This document shows positions 1 to 7,499 of a stretch of DNA of 64,000 nt, in pieces. Source of the DNA: Chloroflexi bacterium TSY (GTDB taxonomy: Bacteria > Chloroflexota > Anaerolineae > Caldilineales > Caldilineaceae); NCBI GenBank assembly GCA_019217005.1, contig JAHBNG010000031.1, forward strand, positions 73,085 through 137,084, read 5' to 3'. The stretch's first letter is position 1; every line of letters begins with the position of its first letter. The position numbers were made by a program, and so were the translations under genes. Under the pieces are notes generated by a model. The model was not told the DNA's origin. It saw nothing but the letters and a program-made list of their open reading frames with translations, and did no database searches.

Positions 1-567
1 CGCGTCACTTGCCCAGAGCCCGATGATCTGCGCGACTATCATTATGGGTTTACGATGCCAGAGCAGACGACGGCGATTACGCAGCATCTGGAAACTTGCC
101 CGCACTGTACTCGCGAGTTGACTACCTTAAGTGCCTTTGTTGGAGAATTTGAGAAGATTGGTGAAGTTGTGGAGATAGGTACACCGACTGCGGAAACGGA
201 GCCGCCTTTGCTGGATAAGGTTCGGGTTGTGGTGGCTGAATTATTGCAAGGTGGGAGTGGACTAACGCCAGCCTTTAACGTCCGCGGCCACGACGAATCG
301 TTGGTCTATCAAGCTGAGGGCGTGCAGATATCGATCCAGATTCAAGAGGATATCGAGCATCCGGGGCACAAAATGCTTTCCGGTCTTATTGTCGGCGTGA
401 ACGCCCCGGAATTTGAGGTACAACTCCGCTTAGAAGGCAGAACGATTGTGCAGACAAGCGTCGATGACCTCGGTATTTTTGCCCTCTCACAACTGTCTCC
501 AAACGAGTATGAACTAATTATAATTGGACCGGAATTCCAGATTCAAATTCAGGCATTATCCGTATAA
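1..567 (+). CDS. zf-HC2 anti-sigma-like protein with C-terminal beta domain (5' end cut by window edge)
   Basis: The reading frame is open from base 1, so the first in-frame ATG (base 55) is not a credible start and the true start lies upstream. The visible N-terminal part carries a Cys codon at 10-12 and then a His-x3-Cys-x2-Cys cluster (codons at 85-108), the usual layout of zf-HC2 zinc fingers in anti-sigma factors. The last ~65 residues alternate hydrophobic and polar positions and read like a carboxypeptidase-regulatory-type beta sandwich. No membrane segment is seen, so the protein is probably cytoplasmic. It is followed after 39 bp by the TPR-CHAT gene on the same strand, and an ECF sigma gene would be expected just off the left edge. 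Zinc-finger assignment is from the motif; the sigma partner is inference. Confidence 0.7.
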   Translation, partial: RVTCPEPDDLRDYHYGFTMPEQTTAITQHLETCPHCTRELTTLSAFVGEFEKIGEVVEIGTPTAETEPPLLDKVRVVVAELLQGGSGLTPAFNVRGHDESLVYQAEGVQISIQIQEDIEHPGHKMLSGLIVGVNAPEFEVQLRLEGRTIVQTSVDDLGIFALSQLSPNEYELIIIGPEFQIQIQALSV

Positions 568-606
568 ATATCATTGTAGTCCGTTGACAAATTATCGATA
601 CCCCTT

Positions 607-3405
607 ATGTCTCCCCAACAACTTATTGCTCAACTGGTAGCGCTGTCAGACGAGGACAAGCAACGTCAAATTCTTCAACAAAATTTATCTTTTTTCGATG
701 GTCAAATAATCGACGAGTTAGCCGAAAAATTAAGAGAAAAATTTGTGCGAGACTTGCGTGCCGACATTGCGGAAGCGTCTCAAACGGCCAATCTCATTCG
801 CCTCCTCGCCAGCTTGACTCAAGAATTGCGTCACCAAGCCTTGGCATTGCGTATCCAGGCACAGTTGGAAATGCTTGGCTATGGTCGTTTTCAACAGGCG
901 TTGCCCATTTATGATCGAGCTGTCGAACTCTATGAAATCCTGGGAGACACGGTAGGAAAGGCAGATGTGCAAGTCACACGCATTTGGGCATTGGCCATGA
1001 CAGAGAAGTATGAGGAAGCAGTGCAAGCAGGGTTGTGGGCTGGGCGGGTGTTAGTAGAGTATGAAAAATGGTCTGCAGTAAGAACGCTTTATAGCAATTT
1101 GGCCATGATTCATAATCGGTTTGGCATGTTGGATGATGCACTATCATCGCTAGAGTCAGCACGTGAGGTGTACGAAAATCTGGGGTCTGAAGGAAGACAA
1201 TTTCTCCCCACTATCGAACTCAACCGATCTATTGTATTATTTTCTTTGGGTCAATATAGTAAATCGATTCGAGCTAATCAATATGCACTTCAGCTTGCCC
1301 AGGAAGCACATGAAGCAGCTTTGGTTGCTCGATGTAGACATAACTTGGCCCTTACCTACCAGACACTCGGTCACTATACTCAAGCATTGTTGCTCTTCGA
1401 GCAGGCAAAAGAAAATTGGCTAGCTGAAAAAAGATATCAAAACGTCGCCCAGAATGAATTAGCATCTACATATTGTTTGCTACAGCTGCGCCGCTTTCAA
1501 GACGTCATAGCAAAATGCCAGCGCGTTCGTAATTATCTGTCGCAACATGAGGTTATCCCTGAGACAATGGTTTCGTTACTGAATGAAGTCCAGGCTTATG
1601 CCGGACTGCGTCAGTATAATGAAGCACATACATCGCTGGTTGAAATTAGACAGTGGCTTGAGACTACTGGCAATACATATTGGATTGCACTTGTTGACTT
1701 AACCAAGGCAGACCTCTTCTATATGCAAGGTAAGCACGATTCCGCAGAGGGAACTGCACTTAGCTGTATGTCAGTTTTCGCCGAGTCGAATCATCTTCTG
1801 GAAGAATTGCAGGCATTACTGATTGCAGCGCGTGCAGCGATCGCACAGAATGAATCTCATCGGGCACAATCGTTGGCTCAGACAGCGCTAGCGCGTGCAG
1901 AATCTCAAGATATTTCCATTCTCATCTATGAAGGATATGCCATTTTGGGCCACATTGCGCAGGGAAAAAATGACAGACAAAGAGCCTTCCAATGTTTTGC
2001 ACGTGCAATAGATGAGCTTGAGCGCCTGCAAGGACAAACGATGCTTGAATTCCGCTCTGCTTTTCTGGAAGATTCACACAAGCGCCTGCTCTATGAGGAA
2101 ATGGTCCAACTATGTCTGAAATTGAATGAGGTCGACCTGGCCCTAGATTATGTAGAACGTGCAAAGTCACGTGCATTAATGACGTTAATTGCGCATCGAC
2201 TCGATCTGCAGGTTCAGGCGCGCAACGAAAGCGATGAGCCTATCGTTGTCGAATTGAACAAGCTCTATCAGCGTCGCAATCGAGACTCTCGTCGTCGGGA
2301 ACAAAATGGGCTAAATAACAATGTCTATGATGAATCAGATGCTGCTCAACAGCGTCAGGTTGAGAGTCGCATTACCGAACTCTGGCATCAGCTCCTCATT
2401 CGTAATGCCGATTATGCACGCGATGTTTCGCTCTCTCAGGTCACGACCGAACGACCACACCCTTATCTAACAGATGATGTATGTTTGGTCGAGTATTTCA
2501 TCATACAAGATGAAATTATGGTCTTTATTATGACGGCTGACAGCAATGGACAACGTCAAGCGACGAAATATCATCACCTCCCTCTGTCTATTAAAGAAAT
2601 TGTGAAGTTTCAGAACGCCCTTGATCTAAATTGGGGTTTGGTTCTAAGGAGTTACCCCGAGCAGATTGTGAATCTTACCGCCAATGCCCAGGAGATTCTC
2701 AAAAGACTATATCAAGCACTTATTGCGCCGTTCGAGAGCGAATTATCGGGTACATCCCATCTAATTATCGTCCCACACGGTCAGCTTCACTATCTGCCTT
2801 TTCATGCCTTACATGACGGCAAGGCATACCTACTTGAAAATATTCAAATCAGCTATCTGCCTTGTGCCAGCTATTTGCGCTACTGTACAGAAATCGATCC
2901 ATCTGCGCACGGGAGTGGACTGCTCGCGGTTGGATATTCATACGATGGTCGGTTACCCTTTGTAGCAGATGAGATCAGCACTATTACTCAACACTGGGAC
3001 AACCGAACGCTCCTTGAAGATCAAGCTACACTGGATCAGTTGTTGGCGTCCGCTCCCCAATATCATTTGCTTCACTTTGCCACCCACGGTGAATTCCGTG
3101 CCGATAATCCCCTCTTTTCTGGATTAGCCCTAAACGACGGCTGGTTGACTACTTTGGACATCTTTAACATGCGCATCAATGCCTCACTCGTAACGCTGAG
3201 TGCCTGCTATACGGGACGAAGCGTTGTTGGTGGTGGGGATGAACTCCTAGGGCTGATGCGTGCGTTGTTGGCCGCTGGAACGGTTTCTGTTCTTTTGAGC
3301 CAATGGACTGTGGAAGATCGATCAACGGCATTGCTTATGGAGATCTTGTACCGTTCCCTGGCTGGTGGCATGACAAAAGCAAGCGCGCTGCAAACAGCAC
3401 AATGA
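607..3405 (+). CDS. TPR-CHAT caspase-like peptidase, ended by an in-frame TGA
   Basis: A 932-residue protein. Residues ~90-500 are helical TPR-like repeats; the C-terminal ~300 residues form a CHAT domain (clan CD caspase-like peptidase). The catalytic dyad is visible as His827 in HFATHG and Cys867 in TLSACYTG, so the active site looks intact. CHAT proteins usually end with a HPYYWAPFFLVG-like strand; here the frame stops at TGA (3403-3405) just before it, and that signature is encoded in the same frame immediately after the stop. No strong Shine-Dalgarno precedes ATG 607; the gene lies 39 bp after the zinc-finger gene. Known CHAT-TPR proteins act as regulated proteases in conflict or cell-death modules; the substrate here is unknown, the adjacent subtilase being one candidate partner. 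Product could be full length (readthrough), truncated, or dead. Confidence 0.85.
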   Translation: MSPQQLIAQLVALSDEDKQRQILQQNLSFFDGQIIDELAEKLREKFVRDLRADIAEASQTANLIRLLASLTQELRHQALALRIQAQLEMLGYGRFQQALPIYDRAVELYEILGDTVGKADVQVTRIWALAMTEKYEEAVQAGLWAGRVLVEYEKWSAVRTLYSNLAMIHNRFGMLDDALSSLESAREVYENLGSEGRQFLPTIELNRSIVLFSLGQYSKSIRANQYALQLAQEAHEAALVARCRHNLALTYQTLGHYTQALLLFEQAKENWLAEKRYQNVAQNELASTYCLLQLRRFQDVIAKCQRVRNYLSQHEVIPETMVSLLNEVQAYAGLRQYNEAHTSLVEIRQWLETTGNTYWIALVDLTKADLFYMQGKHDSAEGTALSCMSVFAESNHLLEELQALLIAARAAIAQNESHRAQSLAQTALARAESQDISILIYEGYAILGHIAQGKNDRQRAFQCFARAIDELERLQGQTMLEFRSAFLEDSHKRLLYEEMVQLCLKLNEVDLALDYVERAKSRALMTLIAHRLDLQVQARNESDEPIVVELNKLYQRRNRDSRRREQNGLNNNVYDESDAAQQRQVESRITELWHQLLIRNADYARDVSLSQVTTERPHPYLTDDVCLVEYFIIQDEIMVFIMTADSNGQRQATKYHHLPLSIKEIVKFQNALDLNWGLVLRSYPEQIVNLTANAQEILKRLYQALIAPFESELSGTSHLIIVPHGQLHYLPFHALHDGKAYLLENIQISYLPCASYLRYCTEIDPSAHGSGLLAVGYSYDGRLPFVADEISTITQHWDNRTLLEDQATLDQLLASAPQYHLLHFATHGEFRADNPLFSGLALNDGWLTTLDIFNMRINASLVTLSACYTGRSVVGGGDELLGLMRALLAAGTVSVLLSQWTVEDRSTALLMEILYRSLAGGMTKASALQTAQ

Positions 3406-3522
3406 GCCCTTATTTACGGACGCGATACCAAAGGAATGCCCCTGATGGATTGGCGTTCTTACTATTCACATCCCTACTTCTGGGCCCCCTTTTTCTTAGT
3501 TGGTGATTCCGGCCTGCTGTAA
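3406..3522 (+). other. In-frame continuation of the CHAT gene beyond the TGA stop
   Basis: Thirty-eight sense codons in the same frame as the CHAT gene, ending at TAA 3520-3522. They encode the missing end of the CHAT fold, including YYSHPYFWAPFFLVGDSG, which matches the conserved C-terminal CHAT signature. The coding match shows that the TGA is recent, recoded or a sequence error; an Arg CGA or Trp TGG to TGA change would produce it. Confidence 0.85.
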
Positions 3523-3614
3523 AAAGACCCTAAATTTGTGTTCATTCCCATGAGTGAGAAATTTTAGAAGTTGCCTATGCAACTAATTGTTACTATGGAA
3601 AGGAATAAACCACA

Positions 3615-6179
3615 ATGAATAGATTTTATCGTTTGCTAACGTGCTTACTCGTCTTTATGGGGCTTACTCTGATCTTTGCTGGCACAGTACTATCAGGCGA
3701 GCTTGCTGTTTCGGAAACTGCATTGCCGATACAGAACAAAAGTTCTACCAATGCATTGAACTGCGATCTTGGTCCATTGATTGGCACTCCATTAAAACAA
3801 GACCCTGATCAGCCCTTACATAAGAGTTGGTTGAATACATCGGGGCCAATCAACAAGGATGGATATATTGATAATCAGATTATCATTGCTAGCACATCGT
3901 CAGCCACGAGGGCAGGCATAATCAGCATTGTTAATTCATATTCATTGACACTTGGGGTCGCTATTAGCCCAGCAATTCCAATTCATTCGAATAGTGAAGG
4001 GATAACTTTTCAAAATCCATTTGAAAAATCTGAGACAATCACCCTCAGTCTTCATCAGATTACGAAAAAAGACGATGCCTCAGTTTTGACAGCAGTTAAT
4101 GCATTTAATGTAATCGCACGCCTTCTTTTCCCAAAAGCGTTATTTCCGGTTGCCGAACCTAACTATGCGATCAATCGATCTATACTTAAAGGAGATCCAG
4201 GAAGCAGTTCCGAAATTGGAGGCAATCCAGAAGATCAACCACCAAAACTTATTACTGTTACGAATACGTCGGATGCATTTAATCATCAATGGTCTTTTGG
4301 TGGATTTGGCCTGAATTCACTACAGTCAGCGACCGGTAAAGACGTCACGATTGCAATTTTCGATTCGTCTCCTTATTCTACTGGGCAACATATCATTCAT
4401 TCTGAAGCTACACAACCATTTACAATGTGCATATCGGCACTCTTGAAAGATAAGGTGCGACATGTGAACGATATTGTGCAAAGTAATCAACCGCAAAAAT
4501 CTTACCTGACAAGCACAGTTTCAATCTCTAGTTCTCATGGTCTTTTTGTTGCAGGTTTAGCACACCATATTGCACCTCAAAGTAACATTCATCTTATCGA
4601 GATATTGGATCACAAGCTTGAGGGGAGTCTGATTAATCTGTTGCATGCGATGCATCTCTTCTTTCAAGCACAAGAACAAGCGAGCAATGGCTCTCCCGGA
4701 AACACTGTTGTGAATCTTAGCTTGGGATTGCAACTCGATCCAGAAGATATAAACAAGAGCGACCTCAAAGAGCGTCAATGTGCCTTCACAAATTTGTGGA
4801 CACATCTATATGATTTGAATAATTTTCTAGTTGATAAAAATACTCTGCCAAATTTAGTGAATTTTCCTCCTGGGTTAGAGCCACTATACGATTACGAAGA
4901 TCTATTGTGGAATATGGCTACGTTGCTCTGGGGTAATGACTTCGACCCATCAGACATCAATTACGAAGAGCTATTGTCGTATATTGCTACGTTGCTCCAA
5001 GATAATAACGAAGTAGAAGCAATTTGTCCCCAAATCACTCTTCCGCGTGAGATGCCGTTCCCATCTGTAAGCCTTCCATTGATGCTTGCTGCACATACCA
5101 GGAATGTTGATAACAGAGTGATCGTCGCTGCAGCAGGCAATGATGGATTTAACGAACTCGTGGCAAAAGTTGATCACAGAAGAAGCAAAAGACAGCAGGC
5201 TCCCGCTCAGTATCCAGCGGTCATTGGTGTTGGTGCCCATAACCATGCGCTAGACTTACCATGTTTTACAAATTATGGCGATGTTTTTGCACCAGGCGGC
5301 AATGCAACGTGGAATAAGCTGCCTGGAACAAATAAATGGAGATGCAAAATCCGTCCGACAGACGGGATAGTCAGCTTAATAGAAACGAGGAACGTACATA
5401 GACCGATGAATCCCATATCACCCTGGACAGACCACATATTTACACCAACTACTGCAATACGTCCTATACAGTTCATACAACCTGTCAATCCCACGTATGC
5501 CTACTGGAGTGGGACATCCTTTGCCGCACCGTTGGTCAGCGGTTTGGCAGCACTCGCTTTAGATAAACTGGACGATGATCTGAACGAATTGAGCGGCCCT
5601 CCGATGAGATATGATTCAGTATGGCAACGGTACGTTTTGGAGCAACCATTGTATGCTGTCGTATGGGAGAGCACACCCCCTCAATTTATCAATAGGCAAG
5701 TTCAAAAAGCGATCGGTTGGCATACTGCTCCGGATTGCTGGCCAGCCTCTAAACCAAACCACAAGATTACGGATGTTACGCGCATATTGAGCAATGAATG
5801 TCTACGTCGCCCTCGTGGATTACTAGGTTATGTGTCATTTGATGGTTGGCTTGCCACTGATTTTCAGGCGCGGCGAATGCTATTGAAGTCGGCCCCATGG
5901 GTGATAGAGTTCAGAAAGTTCAATGGCAAAATTGAGTTTAGACAAATGACAATGGATGGACTCCCTCTGATTGGTTGGTTGGGTCCAGGAAAATCTTGTC
6001 AGGATCTCTTCAAAGATCAGACATTGATCATAAAAGTTCCTTCAGAGGATGAAGCATTAAACAGAATTGCTCGTTTTCTGCAACTCCAACTGTGGCAAGA
6101 ATGCCAGTTGGCAGTTGATATCAATCCTGAATATTTTTATTTTGGGTCTGCTCCTGTTATGAGGCTGAGCCGGGAGTAA
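3615..6179 (+). CDS. Secreted S8 family subtilisin-like serine protease
   Basis: An 854-residue protein with an N-terminal signal peptide (residues 1-~28, Arg/hydrophobic core ending in an Ala/Ser-rich stretch). The subtilase catalytic triad is complete: Asp250 in IAIFDSSP, His308 in SSHGLFVAG, Ser635 in SGTSFAAPLVSG, with oxyanion Asn509 in AAAGNDG. A ~130-residue insertion between the His and Asn blocks holds a duplicated acidic segment (around 428-440 and 451-463). The ~220 residues after the Ser motif have no recognised domain. Start choice is supported by GGAAAGGAA about 10 bp upstream. It follows the CHAT gene by 92 bp and ends before a strong intrinsic terminator, so the three genes probably form one unit. 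Pairing of CHAT and S8 proteases is seen in other bacteria; a proteolytic cascade is inference. Confidence 0.9.
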   Translation: MNRFYRLLTCLLVFMGLTLIFAGTVLSGELAVSETALPIQNKSSTNALNCDLGPLIGTPLKQDPDQPLHKSWLNTSGPINKDGYIDNQIIIASTSSATRAGIISIVNSYSLTLGVAISPAIPIHSNSEGITFQNPFEKSETITLSLHQITKKDDASVLTAVNAFNVIARLLFPKALFPVAEPNYAINRSILKGDPGSSSEIGGNPEDQPPKLITVTNTSDAFNHQWSFGGFGLNSLQSATGKDVTIAIFDSSPYSTGQHIIHSEATQPFTMCISALLKDKVRHVNDIVQSNQPQKSYLTSTVSISSSHGLFVAGLAHHIAPQSNIHLIEILDHKLEGSLINLLHAMHLFFQAQEQASNGSPGNTVVNLSLGLQLDPEDINKSDLKERQCAFTNLWTHLYDLNNFLVDKNTLPNLVNFPPGLEPLYDYEDLLWNMATLLWGNDFDPSDINYEELLSYIATLLQDNNEVEAICPQITLPREMPFPSVSLPLMLAAHTRNVDNRVIVAAAGNDGFNELVAKVDHRRSKRQQAPAQYPAVIGVGAHNHALDLPCFTNYGDVFAPGGNATWNKLPGTNKWRCKIRPTDGIVSLIETRNVHRPMNPISPWTDHIFTPTTAIRPIQFIQPVNPTYAYWSGTSFAAPLVSGLAALALDKLDDDLNELSGPPMRYDSVWQRYVLEQPLYAVVWESTPPQFINRQVQKAIGWHTAPDCWPASKPNHKITDVTRILSNECLRRPRGLLGYVSFDGWLATDFQARRMLLKSAPWVIEFRKFNGKIEFRQMTMDGLPLIGWLGPGKSCQDLFKDQTLIIKVPSEDEALNRIARFLQLQLWQECQLAVDINPEYFYFGSAPVMRLSRE

Positions 6180-6273
6180 TCAATTCCGTACTATGCATTG
6201 CACCTCTTCGAGGACGAGAGGAACCAACCCTGACCGATGATCGAGATAGATTCTATCGGTCTTATCAATCATC

Positions 6274-6306
6274 CGCCTCTGGCCAAATGGTCAGAGGCGT
6301 TTTTTT
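6274..6306 (+). terminator. Intrinsic terminator after the S8 protease gene
   Basis: A 12-bp stem (CGCCTCTGGCCA with TGGTCAGAGGCG, one G-T pair) with a 2-nt loop is followed by a run of seven T. It closes the zinc-finger/CHAT/S8 unit. Confidence 0.85.
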
Positions 6307-6555
6307 ATAGGCTCGTCTGATATCACCACAGCTCAATAGGGAGAGATCTTCTAGGAAGAGGTCAAATGTGGATTCGAATGATCGAAAACTCAGAAAATGC
6401 TGTAAAACCACCCAGCCCCGTGTTTATCCCAATGAGCAGTCAATTAGCGCTGACTGACTTGGGCCAGTCCCCCGAGTGCTCAAGAAAAATATATGTTATT
6501 ATGTGAAACAGGCTGGTGTTTCGCATGAAGCAAACCTTTTGGAGAAAAATGAATT

Positions 6556-6633
6556 ATGACAACTCTCATAAAATCATCGAATGATGTTCAGCGATCTCTC
6601 GCAACTGACATGCAAACCCCGTCGCCGATATGA
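6556..6633 (+). other. 25-codon ORF overlapping the next gene by ATGA (leader peptide or frameshifted N-terminus)
   Basis: ATG 6556 follows GGAGA at 6541-6545 and opens a 25-codon frame that ends at TGA 6631-6633, overlapping the ATG at 6630 of the next ORF. The peptide is helical and compositionally like the beginning of the 182-residue protein that follows. It may be a translationally coupled leader, or the true N-terminus of that protein displaced by a one-base indel. Confidence 0.4.
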
Positions 6634-7178
6634 CTGTGGCGCAATTGGTGGAGACCATACAGGGGGTCCAGACAGCTACCTTACAGCAGTTTGTTCCGAT
6701 GCCCGCAATCATTCAGTGTTTGGAATTCGAGACTCTGCCTCCGGGTGCACAATATCCATGTGGAAGTTCATTCACAGAGGCCAATGTCACTGTCGTCGCC
6801 GAGCCTTTCCAATGGGAGGGCGGCCAATGGACCACTAGCGGACATGCAGAAGTCGCTTCGTTGGGCGCAGCAGGTGGGTCCGGTCAAGAGCTAGTCGTTA
6901 ATAATGTGACGCTTGGCTTCTATTTTGGGGGACCTGTCAACAATCTCGAGCTGCGGTTTGGCGAGTTTGGCGGAAACTTAAATGTGCGCATCAATGGCGT
7001 ATTCCAGAATATCAACAACTTCATTGATATTGATGGAACCACGATCGGTGGTGTCTATGTCGCTTCACACAATGGGTATGGCAATGATCAGGGGCTTCTA
7101 CGCCTGACGGGACCGCTTCATTCATTCGCAGTTGGTGGGCAAGAGCTGGTCATTGATGCAGTTTGCACGACTTGCTAG
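6630..7178 (+). CDS. Uncharacterised beta-strand-rich protein
   Basis: A 182-residue acidic protein of unknown family. After a short helical N-terminus (residues 1-~28) it consists of alternating short beta-like strands rich in Gly, Asn and Phe, with Cys near both ends (two near residues 29 and 44, two in the last five residues) that could form disulfides. There is no recognisable signal peptide. ATG 6630 lacks its own Shine-Dalgarno and overlaps a 25-codon upstream frame, so the annotated start may be a frameshift artefact. It lies between the S8 protease terminator and the beta-helix gene; a structural or adhesive, extracellular or phage-like role is possible but not shown. Confidence 0.55.
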   Translation: MTVAQLVETIQGVQTATLQQFVPMPAIIQCLEFETLPPGAQYPCGSSFTEANVTVVAEPFQWEGGQWTTSGHAEVASLGAAGGSGQELVVNNVTLGFYFGGPVNNLELRFGEFGGNLNVRINGVFQNINNFIDIDGTTIGGVYVASHNGYGNDQGLLRLTGPLHSFAVGGQELVIDAVCTTC

Positions 7179-7261
7179 GCTACTTTAAAAATTTGGGCTC
7201 TACGCGAGAAAGTGGGAGAACAGGTTGATGGTCTTTAAAAAATAAACTCGGTGTTCAAGAC

Positions 7262-7332
7262 GGGCACGAGGAACGGCGGTGTGGCGCCTCAGCAACAGAG
7301 AAAGCCCTCTTCCGCCGTGCCTCTTGCCCCTA
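7262..7332. repeat. Hairpin repeat, GGGCACG family (copy A)
   Basis: Imperfect inverted repeat: GGGCACGAGGAACGGCGG on the left is complementary to CCGCCGTGCCTCTTGCCC on the right, with a ~30-nt loop. Related hairpins occur at 48341-48412, 49673-49756 and 50732-50803. Confidence 0.7.
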
Positions 7333-7384
7333 CCGGTCTGCCGAACGATTTTCTTTATCTTCGTAAACCATGTTCAGGGCAATA

Positions 7385-7412
7385 CCGAGCGTCCACGTAG
7401 GTGGACGCTCGG
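7385..7412. repeat. Perfect 12-bp hairpin with 4-nt loop
   Basis: CCGAGCGTCCAC and GTGGACGCTCGG flank GTAG. No T-run follows on the + strand, so it is more likely a structured leader or repeat than a terminator. It lies in the 309-bp gap between the beta-rich protein and the beta-helix gene; nothing else is seen in that gap besides hairpin copy A. Confidence 0.65.
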
Positions 7413-7499
7413 CCTAATGGCCAAGATCAGCGCCTTCAGTCACTTCTCTGAGTACACGTTCTCGCATAGACCCTTTGTCCTTTAAAAATGGAGGCAAAA

